DNA of 64,000 nt from Curvularia sp. ZM96 (Eukaryota > Ascomycota > Dothideomycetes > Pleosporales > Pleosporaceae). The position numbers were made by a program, and so were the translations under genes. Shown here piece by piece: positions 11,805 through 23,576 of this stretch. Below the pieces are notes generated by a model. That model had not been told where the DNA came from and made no database searches. It was given only the letters and a program-made list of their open reading frames with translations. The stretch covers positions 1,054,001 to 1,118,000 of the forward strand of contig JAJGBQ010000005.1 of NCBI GenBank assembly GCA_022457065.1. Reading direction: 5' to 3'. Every line of letters starts with the position of its first letter. Position 1 is the first letter of the stretch.

Positions 11805-13130
11805 CTAAACAAGAAAGGTCCAGAAGCTTGGATATACAAACTCATCCTCGAATATGCGCCTGACTTGCTCCAAGACGAATGATTCTACTTTGCCCACGTT
11901 CTTGAGGACTTGTTTGCCACTACCCTGGCCACCAATCTCGCTCTCAACTTTGATGTTTTCCAGTAACCCTCCAATCTTAGGACGCTGCACAGGACGTGGG
12001 TTCTGACCTTGTGCGTCGGTCTGGAGACCGTTGAAGCCAGTGTCGCTGCCGACTAAGGCGTCAGCATCCTCGGGTGACAGGAAGCAGAAATGGGCCCGCT
12101 TTTTTATATAGGCGAGGATAGCGACACCGTCAAAGGTGAGGCCAGTAATGTTCAATTTGAGAGGGATGCCGACGAAGCTGGGCATGGGGTAATCGAGGAG
12201 AATTTCTGCAGTCAAGGACATTTTGATATCTCCAGAATATTGCACATGTGTCACGACCTGAATGTCATCGGGGCTTTTTTCATGCATGCGGTTTGGAGAC
12301 ACAGATGGGGTTCGGGCATAGCTTTGCTGAGAAGCACCATCATCTGATCCTGCAAAAGACGGCCGCTTGCCCTCGTCTTGCTGATGTCGAGAAGAGGGCC
12401 GTGAACTGGGGTCTGGATGAGATTGTGGCGTGAGTGTTAGCGAATTGACAGATGCAGCGTGGCGAAGACGCATATTGGTCGGGGTTGATGGCCGACCATG
12501 AGGGTTGTCGAGCCAGGTGTGTAACTGTGCGCCAGCTACTGCGGCGAGAGGCGTTGCAGCACCAGACAGACCCGCACTCAGCGGCAGATGAAAGTAATTC
12601 ATGTTAGAAGTGCCACCAGGAATTCCTGGTGTCAGTGAGCCGGGAAAGAAGGGGCTGCCTATTTCATTGGGAGCCAGCGCATTACGCATGGTCGACGGCC
12701 TGGTACGAGGTTGAGAGGGCCGTACTCGGGCATGGTCGGGGTGCAGTTCTTGCAGATTTGCAGTCTCACGACTGCCTCTTTCTTTCCAATGGCCGTCCCT
12801 TGGTGGGCGGGCGGATGAGCCGCTCGACTCGCGTAGCTTGTTGTCCGTCTCTAAGACCTCTTCCTCGTGTTCGGGCTCAGGCTCGTCGCCATCCTCGTCC
12901 GGATAATCTTCGTCATCCTCGTAGAAGTCGGGCAGCGGATCGCATATGTCTTTGATTTCAATTTCCGGGGCCACACTACCAAAGTCGAATGAGTGCACGT
13001 GGACGGAGCGGATGAAGCGCGGAAGCGTCACCTGCTGGAACCGGTCGTGGATAAAGGCGCGTATCTTTTCTGCGCGTGCGGAGCCTTCTGCGCCGCCCGT
13101 GATGGTGCCCCAATTGATGTCAATGGACAT
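11805..13130 (-). CDS. MDM12: ERMES complex subunit MDM12
   Basis: Single exon, 441 residues from the ATG at 13130. The frame extends 48 codons upstream, but MSIDINWGTI is the conserved family start, so I use it. The N-terminal part carries the SMP lipid-binding fold signature: FIHDRFQQVTLPRFIRSVHVHSFDFG, then IEIKDICDPLPDFYED, seen here in pieces. A long acidic, proline- and serine-rich insert spans about residues 70-310. The SMP fold then resumes with MSLTAEILLDYPMPSFVGIPLKLNIT and ends with the typical EDEFVYPSFWTFLV. MDM12 sits with Mmm1, Mdm10 and Mdm34 at ER-mitochondria contacts and carries phospholipids. The long disordered insert is common in filamentous fungi compared with yeast (271 residues). 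Confidence 0.95.
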   Translation of the reverse strand: MSIDINWGTITGGAEGSARAEKIRAFIHDRFQQVTLPRFIRSVHVHSFDFGSVAPEIEIKDICDPLPDFYEDDEDYPDEDGDEPEPEHEEEVLETDNKLRESSGSSARPPRDGHWKERGSRETANLQELHPDHARVRPSQPRTRPSTMRNALAPNEIGSPFFPGSLTPGIPGGTSNMNYFHLPLSAGLSGAATPLAAVAGAQLHTWLDNPHGRPSTPTNMRLRHAASVNSLTLTPQSHPDPSSRPSSRHQQDEGKRPSFAGSDDGASQQSYARTPSVSPNRMHEKSPDDIQVVTHVQYSGDIKMSLTAEILLDYPMPSFVGIPLKLNITGLTFDGVAILAYIKKRAHFCFLSPEDADALVGSDTGFNGLQTDAQGQNPRPVQRPKIGGLLENIKVESEIGGQGSGKQVLKNVGKVESFVLEQVRRIFEDEFVYPSFWTFLV

Positions 13131-15301
13131 AGCTGGAGATTGGATGTTTGGGTTGGGTTGATGTGACAGAGGGAACGCGGCTCCAGCTGCCGAATAAGGA
13201 AGAAGCCCAGCCGGGCCGGGCGCACAAAACCACGAAGCCGAGCTACGGACCACCCACTCAGTACTCTGCCACACTAGAGGCGTCGCTTGCGCACTTCATC
13301 TCTTAACGAAACCTTCGGATGTGATGAGGCCGTTACGTCTGCAGCAACACCCTGTCTTTCCGTACCGCTCGGCGCCCCGCTTCTGGCCTGTTCCTCGGCA
13401 GCGAATCCTGCATGTGCTCGTCTCTTTACCAGGATCTGGCAAAAAGTGGCATAAACACGAATTTGAAGAACCACAAGATACGGAAATCATGAATCAGAAA
13501 CAGGCGCCCTTTGCGTTCTTGCATGTACCGGCTACGGACCCCCGCCAATGAAGGCAGATGGCCCATGTGATGCTGGCAAAGAATTAAGAGGGCAACAGAT
13601 GAAGCAATGGACCAGGCCGGCATGGTCGAGAACAGGATTAAGGTTGAGCCATCTGCCACAGGAGACTTAATTAAGAATGACGACGCGAACCAAGCAACCA
13701 AGCAAGCCACCAAGCAAGCAAGCACGCCATCTCGTCAAGCGCCTCCAGGATGCATCACAAATCATGCCCTCGATGCGTGTGATGGGCAAGGCTTGCCGAA
13801 ACTCTTGTGGCTCGGGGGTTTGGACGAACCACAGTGGCAGCAGTCAGCCTGAACGGCTTCTAGAAGAACCGTTACCCGGTCGGCCGCAGATAAGCCAATG
13901 CGGCGCTTGGCTTATATCAGGTGCACATATACCCGTTGTTACTCGGCTATTTGATCATCGGGGACGCACACATAGTGTGGTGTGGCATACGTTGCCGCAG
14001 CTTTACAGTTTCATCACACAAACGGGCGTGGCACTAGAACCGTCCTAGTAGTTCGGCGCCAGTTCTTGCTGCATCATGCCATGCTGCACGCTGTGAACAA
14101 GAGTGCCTGAGCTGACAGCAGTGGTGGACATGCCGCGGCCCGTCCCTTAGCAAGATATGACTACTGTTTCTCCAGCATCATGCCATATTACTTTCATCTC
14201 CAAGTCGGGTGTTACGCCCGGTGCTAGGTGCCTAGCATGGGCGGCATGACAAAAAACCTGTGCTTGATTTATCGTATCCTATCACAACCCAAGAATAGAC
14301 GGTGCCTTGGCCACATAGGCTCGCCTAGCAGGGGACTAGCGCAGGGCAGTTTGACAAGCCGCTGAAAACCAATATATGTGCTGAGCGAAGAGGCGCCTGG
14401 GTGGTGATAGACTTGACTCGCGGTAGCGGGCTTGAGGCCGGTGTGGATGGTGCTTCGGACAGTCGCCAGAGGATTGCAGGCTAGCAGATTGGCGAAAAAC
14501 GGCAATGCATGTGGCTGCTTGAGCGTGATACTGTGCTGTAGATCAGTGTGGATTCATTGGTCGTGGATATGGTCTTGGGATGCGCGCCAGGCGCGCAATG
14601 CAAGCAGAGCTCAACAGGTGAATTATGGCTATCCAGCTCAAAAAGTGGGGGAGGAGACCTCTCTATTCCCGGAGCCTACGGTGTTGATTGACTTGCTCGT
14701 ATACTGGGTTTCCTTCTCTCATGTGAACGCTGCGGAGCACCGGAGGTTGCAAACAGCAATGCCGCGATAGTAATGACAAGATGATAGGAAAATGAGCTGC
14801 ATGGCTCAGCGTCGGCGCATGGCACGACCGTATTAGAAGAGAAAAATAAAATAAAATAAGCGTGGTATCCATGAAGCAAGGAAATAGAGTTTGAAAAAAA
14901 AGCCGAGAAAGTAGTACGAGTAAGAAAGTGTTTCGCAACACCAGCCTGTATCCCAAACGCCCGACTTGGGAAGGTCCAAAGTCTCAATGCCCCTTGAAAC
15001 GCCAAAACTTTTTTTCGATTCCGTGACGCCGTAAAGTGCAGTCGTTGTAGGGGGGAAGAAGGCGGTCAAGCCTCCTGGCAGAAGCAGGCCGTGCGTCGAG
15101 TCGTGGAGGATGCACAGCAAAGTGGCTTTGAGCAAGATGGTGCGGCAAGGACGAAGGCCCACGGCATGCCACTGGCATGGCATGAGAGGAGGGGTATGGC
15201 GGGAATCATTATAGGACAGGCAGCACACTAGACACGGGTTTTGTTAGACAAGGTATGTGGCAGACAAGGGCCAGTGGGGAAGGAGAAGGCGGGCGTACCG
15301 A
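13131..15301. other. Intergenic region, MDM12 promoter side
   Basis: Overlapping short frames on both strands with no recognisable domain. A short repeat built from AAGCAAGC/CAAGCAAC units lies at about 13690-13722. No RNA gene recognised. Confidence 0.45.
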
Positions 15302-15448
15302 TCAATGGTCACATCTATCACACTTCTCGTCATGCTTTACCGTCTTTGTGTTGCAGACGCCGCAGGGCGATGTCCTCGAAGTAGCGCAGGGAGCTTTTTC
15401 CGCAATCTCGTGGCCGCAGCCGTACTTGTGTACAACCTTGGTGCACAT
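15302..15448 (-). CDS. 48-residue Cys-rich fungal protein, function unknown
   Basis: Starting at the ATG at 15448, the protein begins MCTKVVHKYGCGHE and ends with CGVCNTKTVKHDEKCDRCDH. There are seven cysteines, two in CxxC pairs (CGVC, CDRC), and a CGH element, arranged as in small zinc-binding modules. I recall similar tiny MCTK...CGHE proteins in many ascomycetes, but cannot name one with a function. The frame is open for 52 codons upstream; that extension is Ser/Pro/Ala-rich, so the internal Met is preferred. There is no signal peptide, so it is probably intracellular. An upstream intron or non-coding exon is possible. Confidence 0.6.
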   Translation of the reverse strand: MCTKVVHKYGCGHEIAEKAPCATSRTSPCGVCNTKTVKHDEKCDRCDH

Positions 15449-18400
15449 GGTAGCGGGCGAGGATATGGGAGCGGGGAAGACGCGGGCGCACGGCGTCGAC
15501 GAGGAAGGCGAGACTGCCGGTGACAGCAGGAAGGTGGGGTGGTGCTGAGCGGTGCTGATTGACGCTGATTGGCGGACTCGGCGGCGAGCTCGTGGAAGGT
15601 GCAAACGGCGGTTGTGGCAGCTTGAGACGGAGACGGCAATGTGGAGCGCAGCTCGACGGGAGAGGGATGCTTCTCGCAGCTAGCCAGCGAAGCAGCAGGG
15701 CGCGGAAGAGGAGAGCAGTGCGGGTGCAGGGCTCAGAATGGGCGCTGGGAAAGAAAGGTCGACGAGCCGCCAGACACACGTGGGTGGATGCTGATGGATT
15801 GGCGGTAGACGGCGGGCGATTGGCAGAGAGACGGGAGGAGGAGTGGTAGCAGCAGCAACAGCAGCGTGAGCAGCAGCAATGGCAGGAGTAGCAGCAGCAG
15901 TAGTGACAAGAGCAACAAAAGTAGTGCAAGTAGCGGATGCAAGAGGAATTGGTCGGAGCGTCCTAAGGGGAGGCTCGGGGCAGGGCAGACGAGTTTATAA
16001 GAGCAGCATTGCAGCGAGCCAGCGTGACGGTAACCCTCGAGAGAGTGTTAGATTGCTTTCGCTCCCGTTTGCAACGAGGCGCGACAGTCTTGTACAGCCG
16101 TTGGCTCCGTGCGGAAAGCCCAGGACAATACATACGCGGAGCTGCTAGCCTTGACGCCTAGCTGCAGCCAGCAAAGCCCAGCAGCGCATCAGCCAGGGTG
16201 ATCCCGCCTCCTGCCCAGCATAGCGTGCCCAATCATACGCGCCCGCACCCCCGACGCACGGGTGCGGCGTACATCCAATCACGCCCCACATGCTTTCTCC
16301 TCACCCAACCCACCACATCCTCAGCATCCGCCCCGCCCTCACGCCGTCCGTCCGCTCTCCCAAGCCCAAACCCACGCCCACGCCGCTGCCTCGCCCATGC
16401 CTGGCCAGGGTCTCCGCACCACAGCGCGCCCTCGACCACTGTCACGCACCATGGTTGCGTGACAGGCCACAGGGCTGCCACTCTATCCGTCCGTCGCCCA
16501 TGTCCTCTGCAACACCATGCCGCCCGGACGCCCGCAGTCTTCCCACACAGTGTTTGCTCTCGCCTGACTCACGCCTCGACTCAAGCTGCCGCTGTAGCTC
16601 CATCACCACCTGCGCCCTGGCCATACTCCTGAGCAATCAACGTTACCCTGGCCCGAGTCGCGGATGCCCTCCATTGGCACATGGCACCCCGGTCACGCTC
16701 AGAGACTCCTGATCGGCGTTGCGTTGCGTTGCGGACACGCAGAACAACACGTCTCTCTCACTCTCTCACCCTCCCTCTCCCTCCAAGCCCACCGCAGTCG
16801 CGTGCGTGGTTCGATTCCACCATGGCGGGCGGACACGGGTGCTACATTGAAAACACTCTCATCAGCAAATCCCCTTGCATACATACCATACTACCACCGT
16901 TCTCGCGCGCCCAGCGACACTTGTCCTGCTCGTGAGATCCATCTCAAGTACTATGAAAACATGCGAAAATGTCGCAGCGACGTTGTCTGGGAACTGGCAG
17001 GCTCTGGTTTGAAATCACGACTATTAGCGCACACACGGCCTTGCATGAGTCGCCATGGCACGCAAACATTTCATGATGCCTGCATCCGTCGATATCCATA
17101 GTTTACAGGTAAATAAAGCCGCGCAATTTACAAACAATTGGCAAGCGGTCCACCCTGCTCTTCGCCGTCCCGCGAAGTCGCCATGAGAGAGGTCAGCATC
17201 ACTTGAAACACCCCAAAGCAAAGGGGGTTGAATGGGCCCGTTACTCATCAGACGTGATTGCCGGATCGCATGCCTCCACATCACGACGGCAAGCAACAAC
17301 CCAGCTGTGACCTGAAGCGCAATGTGGTGGTCATATGCGCTGCTCCGAGATTGAGTGCAGTGCACGGCGCTGCGCATCAGGATCGAGATACGAGCGCTTC
17401 GTCGGCGGATGCTGTGTAGCCTGTCAGTTTTTCTTCGTCCCATGTCTCTTCAACGGCCGCAGGGGTCGCAGCAGGGACACGTTGCCCAAAGCGCTCTAGC
17501 CTTTCGGCCCGCTCTTACCTGATCGACCTGTGCGACCACCAAACTCCACACCGCAGACGCGCCATCGCCCTCATCCAACCGCAATGCAGTCTGGCCCGGT
17601 TTGTTTTGTGAGACGCAGGATCCGTGCCGAGCTACTTGGGCCACTGCATCTCCGGCTGCACGCAAAATAAAAAGCAAAAATAAGGAGCAATGCGTCTCGC
17701 GGACTGGCTACCGTCCTGCCATGGTCGCCCCCAGCCAGGCCGGCCCCGTTGCGAGCCATCCATCCCCGGGCACCGCATGTGGCTTGCGCATCATAGCAGC
17801 CTCATCTGACCAACGACGTGGCCCGGCGTTTTTTCGGTAATCTGACATTGCTCACCACACATACTACATCCATATTGTACATATGTACAAGGGCTCTCGT
17901 AAAAACGGGAAAATCAACACGAGCTCACCTACGCTGGCAAAAAAAAATGTCAAGAGATAACTGCGACAACTCCAGCTACTTTTAGAAGTGGTGGTTTTCA
18001 CCGGTCAGAGTCGTCGAGTTCTGCGCCCTCCGCCTCACATACTTTTTGCGCAATGGCCTCACACAGAGACTAGAGTCCTTGTGCATTGAGAACTGCACAG
18101 CTAGGCCTGGCGACGATCTCCAGGATGCTATGTCTCGGCTGCGCTTACCACACGCGGTGCGCTACACCACACTGCGCTACACGCACACGCTACACCACGG
18201 CAGTGCGCTTGTGACAGCGGTTCATCCCTTTCAACATCCCTCTCCCCACTACCAAGGCTATTTGCAGGGCATCCAGCACTGGGCACGACCCTTACGTGGA
18301 AGCTATGCAATCGCCTCCCACCCATGGCACCCGTACCGTGCATGTTGTTGAGTATTGTTTCTCGCCGGTTTACTGCAAGAGGATCTGCGTCCGACATGCG

Positions 18401-19804
18401 TGGTGCTAGCCGGGCCAGGCGCGTCTACACAGTACATACGCTGGCACATGGACAGGCATGGCCTGAGTGCAGTGCTGTTCATATGTACATTTACGGGTGC
18501 GACTAGCACTCATACATACTACTTCGCAAGCGGCCATGGCGGTACTTGCCGCACGCAGCCCATGCCCGCCCAAAAAATTGGCCCGCAGGCTTGCCAGCCC
18601 TCACCCGTCCGAGTATCGTGAGCTCGCCGCGCATGTGCCAGGCTCCGCCAAGGGCATATAAAAGGAAACCCGCGGATCTTCGAACCGCACACGGTTCGTG
18701 GTTGCCGGCCGTCATCTGTGCAAGGCTAGAAGCCGAGCCAAGCGTTCAGATACATATACTTTATCAACAGCCGACAATCCCGACGCCAGCCAGCGTATGT
18801 ATGTACCTACGACAATCAACACCGACCGGCCTCTTTGCATCAAATTCTAATTCGGGGTGGACCGGGACATGGGCAACCAGGCATGACGGCCCAACCCGAG
18901 TTGCAGCGCCTCGCCTGTGGGGATCACAATACCCTTTTACCCTCGCTTGTCAAGCACGTCTCTCTAATAGCAGCCTCCCTCGTCCGGAACATGCGGAGGT
19001 TTGAGATAGAAATGCAAGGTACACAGTCCACGTACCACACCGGTCGATCCATCATCAGTGCATGATTGGGCATTGATGCGGCATATGTAAGATCTGCAGT
19101 AGCTCCGCCATTGGTGGCAGATTAGCCGTACGCCCGCGGCTTTCGAACTGTTGCAGGGTGCGCTGATACCATCTGTTATTGCAGATCCTGGTGTGCCGGC
19201 AGATGCTCCAGTCTACCCTCTGTACTCCGTACAGCCCTCACGACTTCACAGCACCCCGTTCGCGTTCGCATTGCAAAGCCGACCATGAAGATTTCGGAAA
19301 CCGTTTGGTCTAATGAAAAAAAAAAGGATCAAGTCTGTGCGTTAGCTTGCCAATCGCACAAAACATTCCTGCCGAGGCTTTACCATGTGGAGCCACCTCC
19401 GGAGTGACTAGGTGGCTTCCGCGATGCTACACGCTACAGCTCTTGCGGCTTGTTTAGTCCCGTAGAGGGCAGGTATTTTGATCCGCTTGGCGTTCTTCTG
19501 ATAGTCAGCAAGCAAAACGGCTATCATGGCATCGGAAGTCTGTTTTGCTCCTTTCGTTGAAGTTCGCCAGCTGCCATCCAAGTGAATGCGGCTGGGTCCC
19601 CTGTTCCGGCCCAGCCGGAGCCATTCACGGTGCATTTATTATAAATCGTCTTCCTTTCATCACATTTACCACATGAGGACGCTTTCAGGGAACGAATGGC
19701 GTGTAATCGCTCTCCAAATTTCTTCTCTGCTTGGTCCATCGCCCGTCATTGTCACAGAGTCTGGTGCGGGGCGCGCGCACGTGGAATCCTTCGATATCGT
19801 CATT

Positions 19805-19812
19805 TGACGTCA
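19805..19812. promoter_or_regulatory. CRE palindrome TGACGTCA, distal, upstream of catalase
   Basis: Perfect ATF/CREB-type bZIP site about 510 bases before the catalase ATG. A half-site TGACGTG follows at 19849-19855. Confidence 0.65.
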
Positions 19813-20190
19813 CAGCTAACCAACTTTGAGCCACGTTCCTCCGATTGTTGACGTGCAAATCTTCTTGCTTTACAGAGACTGTAACCGGACAAAGGGCCGA
19901 TAGGTGCCAGAGATTGTCGATTCCTCAGCATGCGAATCTGGAATTGACCACTATCGCGCTCAGACGCGGGACGTATGGCAAAGTTGAGCCTCGCGTGGCA
20001 CATCGGTGTCGTTCGGCAGTCGATGGTACCGCGCAAATCGAGATGATCGAAGATTATCTATCCTGCCATTGGCTAGATACACCTACTCCACTTCCCAGCG
20101 CGTCGTCAAACTGTAGTCAATGACCTGTCGAGGTGCGTGGCAGAGGCTTTAGGCAACGGACAGCCGGACGGTAACGCATTCACGTCGCCA

Positions 20191-20198
20191 TGACGTCA
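20191..20198. promoter_or_regulatory. CRE palindrome TGACGTCA, proximal, upstream of catalase
   Basis: Second perfect copy, about 125 bases before the catalase ATG. Atf1/AtfA-type bZIP factors acting through such sites are known to control catalase genes in S. pombe and Aspergillus. Confidence 0.7.
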
Positions 20199-20323
20199 AG
20201 ATGTAAACAGGTGGCTACGACGCGACGCTGCCGTACAAAAGGAAACGTACGCCGCGGGGCTCTAGGATTGTTACTTCGACGATTGACATCGCCAGCCGAC
20301 TCAATTTTGGCAAATCGATAAAA

Positions 20324-22600
20324 ATGGCGTCTGAAATACTCGGTCAAGCTACGGAGAAGGTCAAGGGCCTCACTGGCGAGAAGACGGGCAAGGCGGCTCA
20401 GCTGGCTGCAGTCACCAAGGACGTCCACGACGACAAATGGAGGATCACCAGCGACTATGGGGCGAAGCAGAGCAACACCGACGACTGGTTGACTGTCGGC
20501 AATGACGACCAGACCGGTCCTTTGCTGCTCGAGGACCACTTTGCTCGTGAAAAGGTACGCTTAGCCGCATATAAGCTATCACATTAGCCACATAACTAAC
20601 AAAGATAGATCCATCGCTTTGACCACGAGAGAATTCCCGAGCGCGTCGTTCACGCACGTGGATCTGGCGCCTTTGGAAAATTCACGCTCTTCGAGTCGGC
20701 CTCTGATGTCACCTCAGCCGGAGTTCTTACCGATACTTCGCGCGAGACTCCAGTCTTCCTACGATTCTCCACTGTGCTTGGTAGCCGTGGTTCCGCAGAC
20801 ACGGTCCGCGATGTGCGTGGTTTTGCCGTCAAGTTCTACACCGAAGAAGGCAACTGGGATATTGTCGGCAACAACATTCCTGTATTCTTCATCCAGGACT
20901 CGATGAAGTTTCCCGATGTGATTCACGCCGGAAAGCCGGAGCCAGACTGCGAAGTGCCGCAAGCGCAATCTGCCCACAACAACTTCTGGGACTTCCAGTA
21001 TATGCACCCCGAAGCTACACACATGTTCATGTGGGTCATGTCAGACCGCACGATTCCCCGCTCGTATCGAATGATGCAGGGTTTTGGTGTCAACACATAC
21101 ACCTTGATCAACGCCAAGGGTGAGAGGCATTTCGTCAAGTTCCACTTCACACCCGAGCTTGGTGTGCACAGCTTCGTCTGGGACGAGGCCCTGAAGATTG
21201 CTGGTCAAGACCCAGACTTCCACCGCAAGGACTTGTGGATGGCTATTGACAGTGGCGCGTATCCCAAGTGGAAGTTTGGTATTCAGGTCATTCCCGAAGC
21301 CAAGGAGCACGACTTTGAGTTTGACATTCTCGATGCTACTAAGGTGTGGCCTGAGGAGCTAGTTCCCATCCGATACATTGGCCAACTTGAGCTTAACAAG
21401 AACCCTGACGAGTTCTTCACCCAGACTGAGCAAGTTGCGTTCTGCACAAGCCATATCGTCCCTGGTATTGGCTTCAGCAATGACCCGCTTCTCCAGGGCC
21501 GCAACTTCTCTTACCAAGACACTCAGCTCTCTCGTCTCGGTATCAACTGGGAAGAGCTACCCATCAACAAGCCCGTTTGCCCCGTCATGAACTTCAACCG
21601 TGACGGTGCTATGCGACATACCATTACAAAGGGCAAGGTCAACTACTGGCCCAACCGCTTCCACGCTGTGCCACCTGCGAGCGAGAAGGAAGGCGGATAC
21701 ATGGACTACCCTGAGAAGACTGCCGGTATCAAGGCCCGCATGAAGAGCAAGAAGTTCAGGGAGCACAAGAACCAGGCCGAGCTTTTCTACAACTCCATGT
21801 CGGAGAACGAGAAGATGCACATGAAGGATGCCTTCGCCTTTGAGCTTGACCACTGCGACGACCCTGTAGTTTACGAGCGTCTCTGTGAGCGTCTGTGCGA
21901 AATCGATCTCGAACTGGCTCAGAGCGTTGCTGAAATGGTCGGTGGCGAGAAGCCAACCCAGCAGACTCGTCCCAAGCACAACAAGACCGCCAAGGGTCTT
22001 TCCCAGATGGACTTCTTGCCCGAGAAGCCTACCATTGCGACGCGTATGGTGGCTATTCTCATTGCCGACGGCTACGACAAGGTTGCCTACAACGGCATCA
22101 AGGCTGCCCTAACTGCTGCTGGCGCTCTTCCCTTCACCATCTCCCCAAGGAGAAACAAAATCTTTGCCGACGGAGAGGACAGGAGCGGCTCTGGCGTTGT
22201 TGCAGACCACCATCTCGAGGGCCAGCGGTCCACCATGTACGACAGTGTCTTCGTTCCTGGTGGCGCCAAGTCCATCGAAACCCTCAGCAAGAACGGTCGT
22301 GCCGTACACTGGGTGCGTGAGGCATTTGGTCATCTCAAGGCCATTGGTGGTACTGGTGAGGCAGTATCTTTCATTAAGCAGGCTGTTGACCTACCTGGCA
22401 TGGCGTTCTCAACCTCTGGTGACGTTGTCAACAGCTATGGTGTGGTCACTGCCACGGCAGTGCAGCCCGAGAGCTTCAAGGAGGCCGTCAACATGGCAAA
22501 GGAGGCCAAGGACTTTGTAAGCGCGTACCTGTACGCGATTTCGCAGCACAAGAACTTTGAGCGTGAGACTGCGGGATTGAACCAGATGGTTGCATACTAA
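20324..22600 (+). CDS. Large-subunit catalase with C-terminal GATase1-like domain
   Basis: Two exons, 20324-20554 and 20609-22600, with a 54-nt intron (donor GTACGC), giving 740 residues. It converts hydrogen peroxide to water and oxygen with heme. The distal His is His92 in RVVHARGSGAFG. The catalytic Asn lies in the DIVGNNIP motif, and the proximal heme-ligand Tyr in RNFSYQDTQLSRLG. After the core, from about residue 555, a flavodoxin-like GATase1/DJ-1-like domain follows (TRMVAILIADGYD, DSVFVPGGAKS, AVSFIKQAVDLPG), which marks clade 2 large-subunit catalases. No signal peptide and no C-terminal SKL, so it should be cytosolic or spore-located like A. nidulans CatA rather than secreted. The CRE sites upstream fit stress or spore control. 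Confidence 0.96.
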
Positions 22601-23576
22601 GCGTGGGATTGGACACGAGCAGAAACGACATGAACCTGACATGAAACAGCCTGTTGTAGGATTTAGCTGATTAACGTAATAATGATACCACATGCCATAT
22701 TGACAACTGTGCTTCTCTCTACAATTGTTGCTTGCTTGCTTGTTATCCCAGACGACAATGGTTCTGAATAGGGCCTTTTGTATCTGGGCCGTTGTCTCGC
22801 CTTGAAACAGGACATGCTACGAGAGTAAAAGGTGCCTGGACTCGACACACACTACTGTGCCATACCCATGTCAAGTCAAACCACGCGAGCGCGGGGTAAA
22901 CGCACGCTGAACTCATACTCGTCAGCGCTGCAGAGGTGGTGGAGGCAGCGCAGCCCTGCTCAGCCACACGCATGGGCTGCACTGCCGGCGCTAGTCTCTT
23001 CTGGGCCCGCTGCGCCCTTATGATGGGCGAAGGGCGGTACAGCCGTTTAGCGCTGACTCGGTCCCGTGGGTTTCTTTTCATCCACCGCAGAACACCAGGC
23101 CGCATCCACTGTGCAGTCCAGCGTGCCCACCTGCAGTCGCCTACGGGGAGGCGCGAGAATCGCCTCTGTCAGCTAGCTCGCTTGCCCCGGCGATTGCGTC
23201 CATCCAAAGTACACGATCGCGTCCCAAACGACGCTCTTGGCAAACTCGTAATTTACAAGCACTTCGCAGCAATTCCCCACTATTGCCCTCACCGGTGGCC
23301 TGAACCTCGGACGCTTGATCAACGCTCAGCCCTTCAGCGGCGGGAAGGGCTGCATGGATGACTCCGACCGCGAAACGCAACACCCTGTAGGCGCAGCGCC
23401 CTTTGATCTGAAATACCAAACACCACGCCTCAGGCTGTTGAACACTAACTCCCCCGTCATTCTTGCTCACACCCTTGGAGCCCGTGATTGCTAGACGTCA
23501 ACCACGACGGAACAAGGCGCCATTCCACCGACGACGCCCTCTGACAACGCCCATCCCAGGAAGTAGTATCAACGTT
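22601..23576. other. Intergenic region, catalase 3' side and promoter of the fusion gene
   Basis: No recognisable coding sequence. An in-frame ATG at 23463 lies 38 codons upstream of the start chosen for the next gene, with an Arg/Pro-rich leader that does not look like protein. Confidence 0.5.

Larger units (their letters stand above)
15449..20323. other. Gene-poor region of about 4.9 kb upstream of catalase
   Basis: It starts with a CAG/CAGCAA-rich imperfect repeat (about 15845-15925), then C-rich sequence with long but low-complexity overlapping frames (16198-16632, 16290-16712, 16664-17101 plus), none with a domain or codon pattern I trust. TATA-like motifs occur near 15995 and 18653. 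The last 550 bases hold two CRE sites in front of the catalase gene. Regulatory DNA or a long non-coding RNA are the simplest options. Confidence 0.45.

Noticed and set aside
13131..13274. Upstream extension of the MDM12 frame to 13274
   Set aside because: The family start MSIDINW is at 13130; the 48 upstream residues are Pro/Ser/Ala-rich and unlike the family.
15330..15929. 199-codon minus-strand frame rich in Cys, Leu and Ser
   Set aside because: It is a translation of the CAG-rich repeat and overlaps the small Cys-rich gene in another frame.
16198..16632. 144-codon plus-strand Pro/His/Ser-rich frame
   Set aside because: Low complexity from C-rich DNA, several overlapping frames of equal quality, no splice support.
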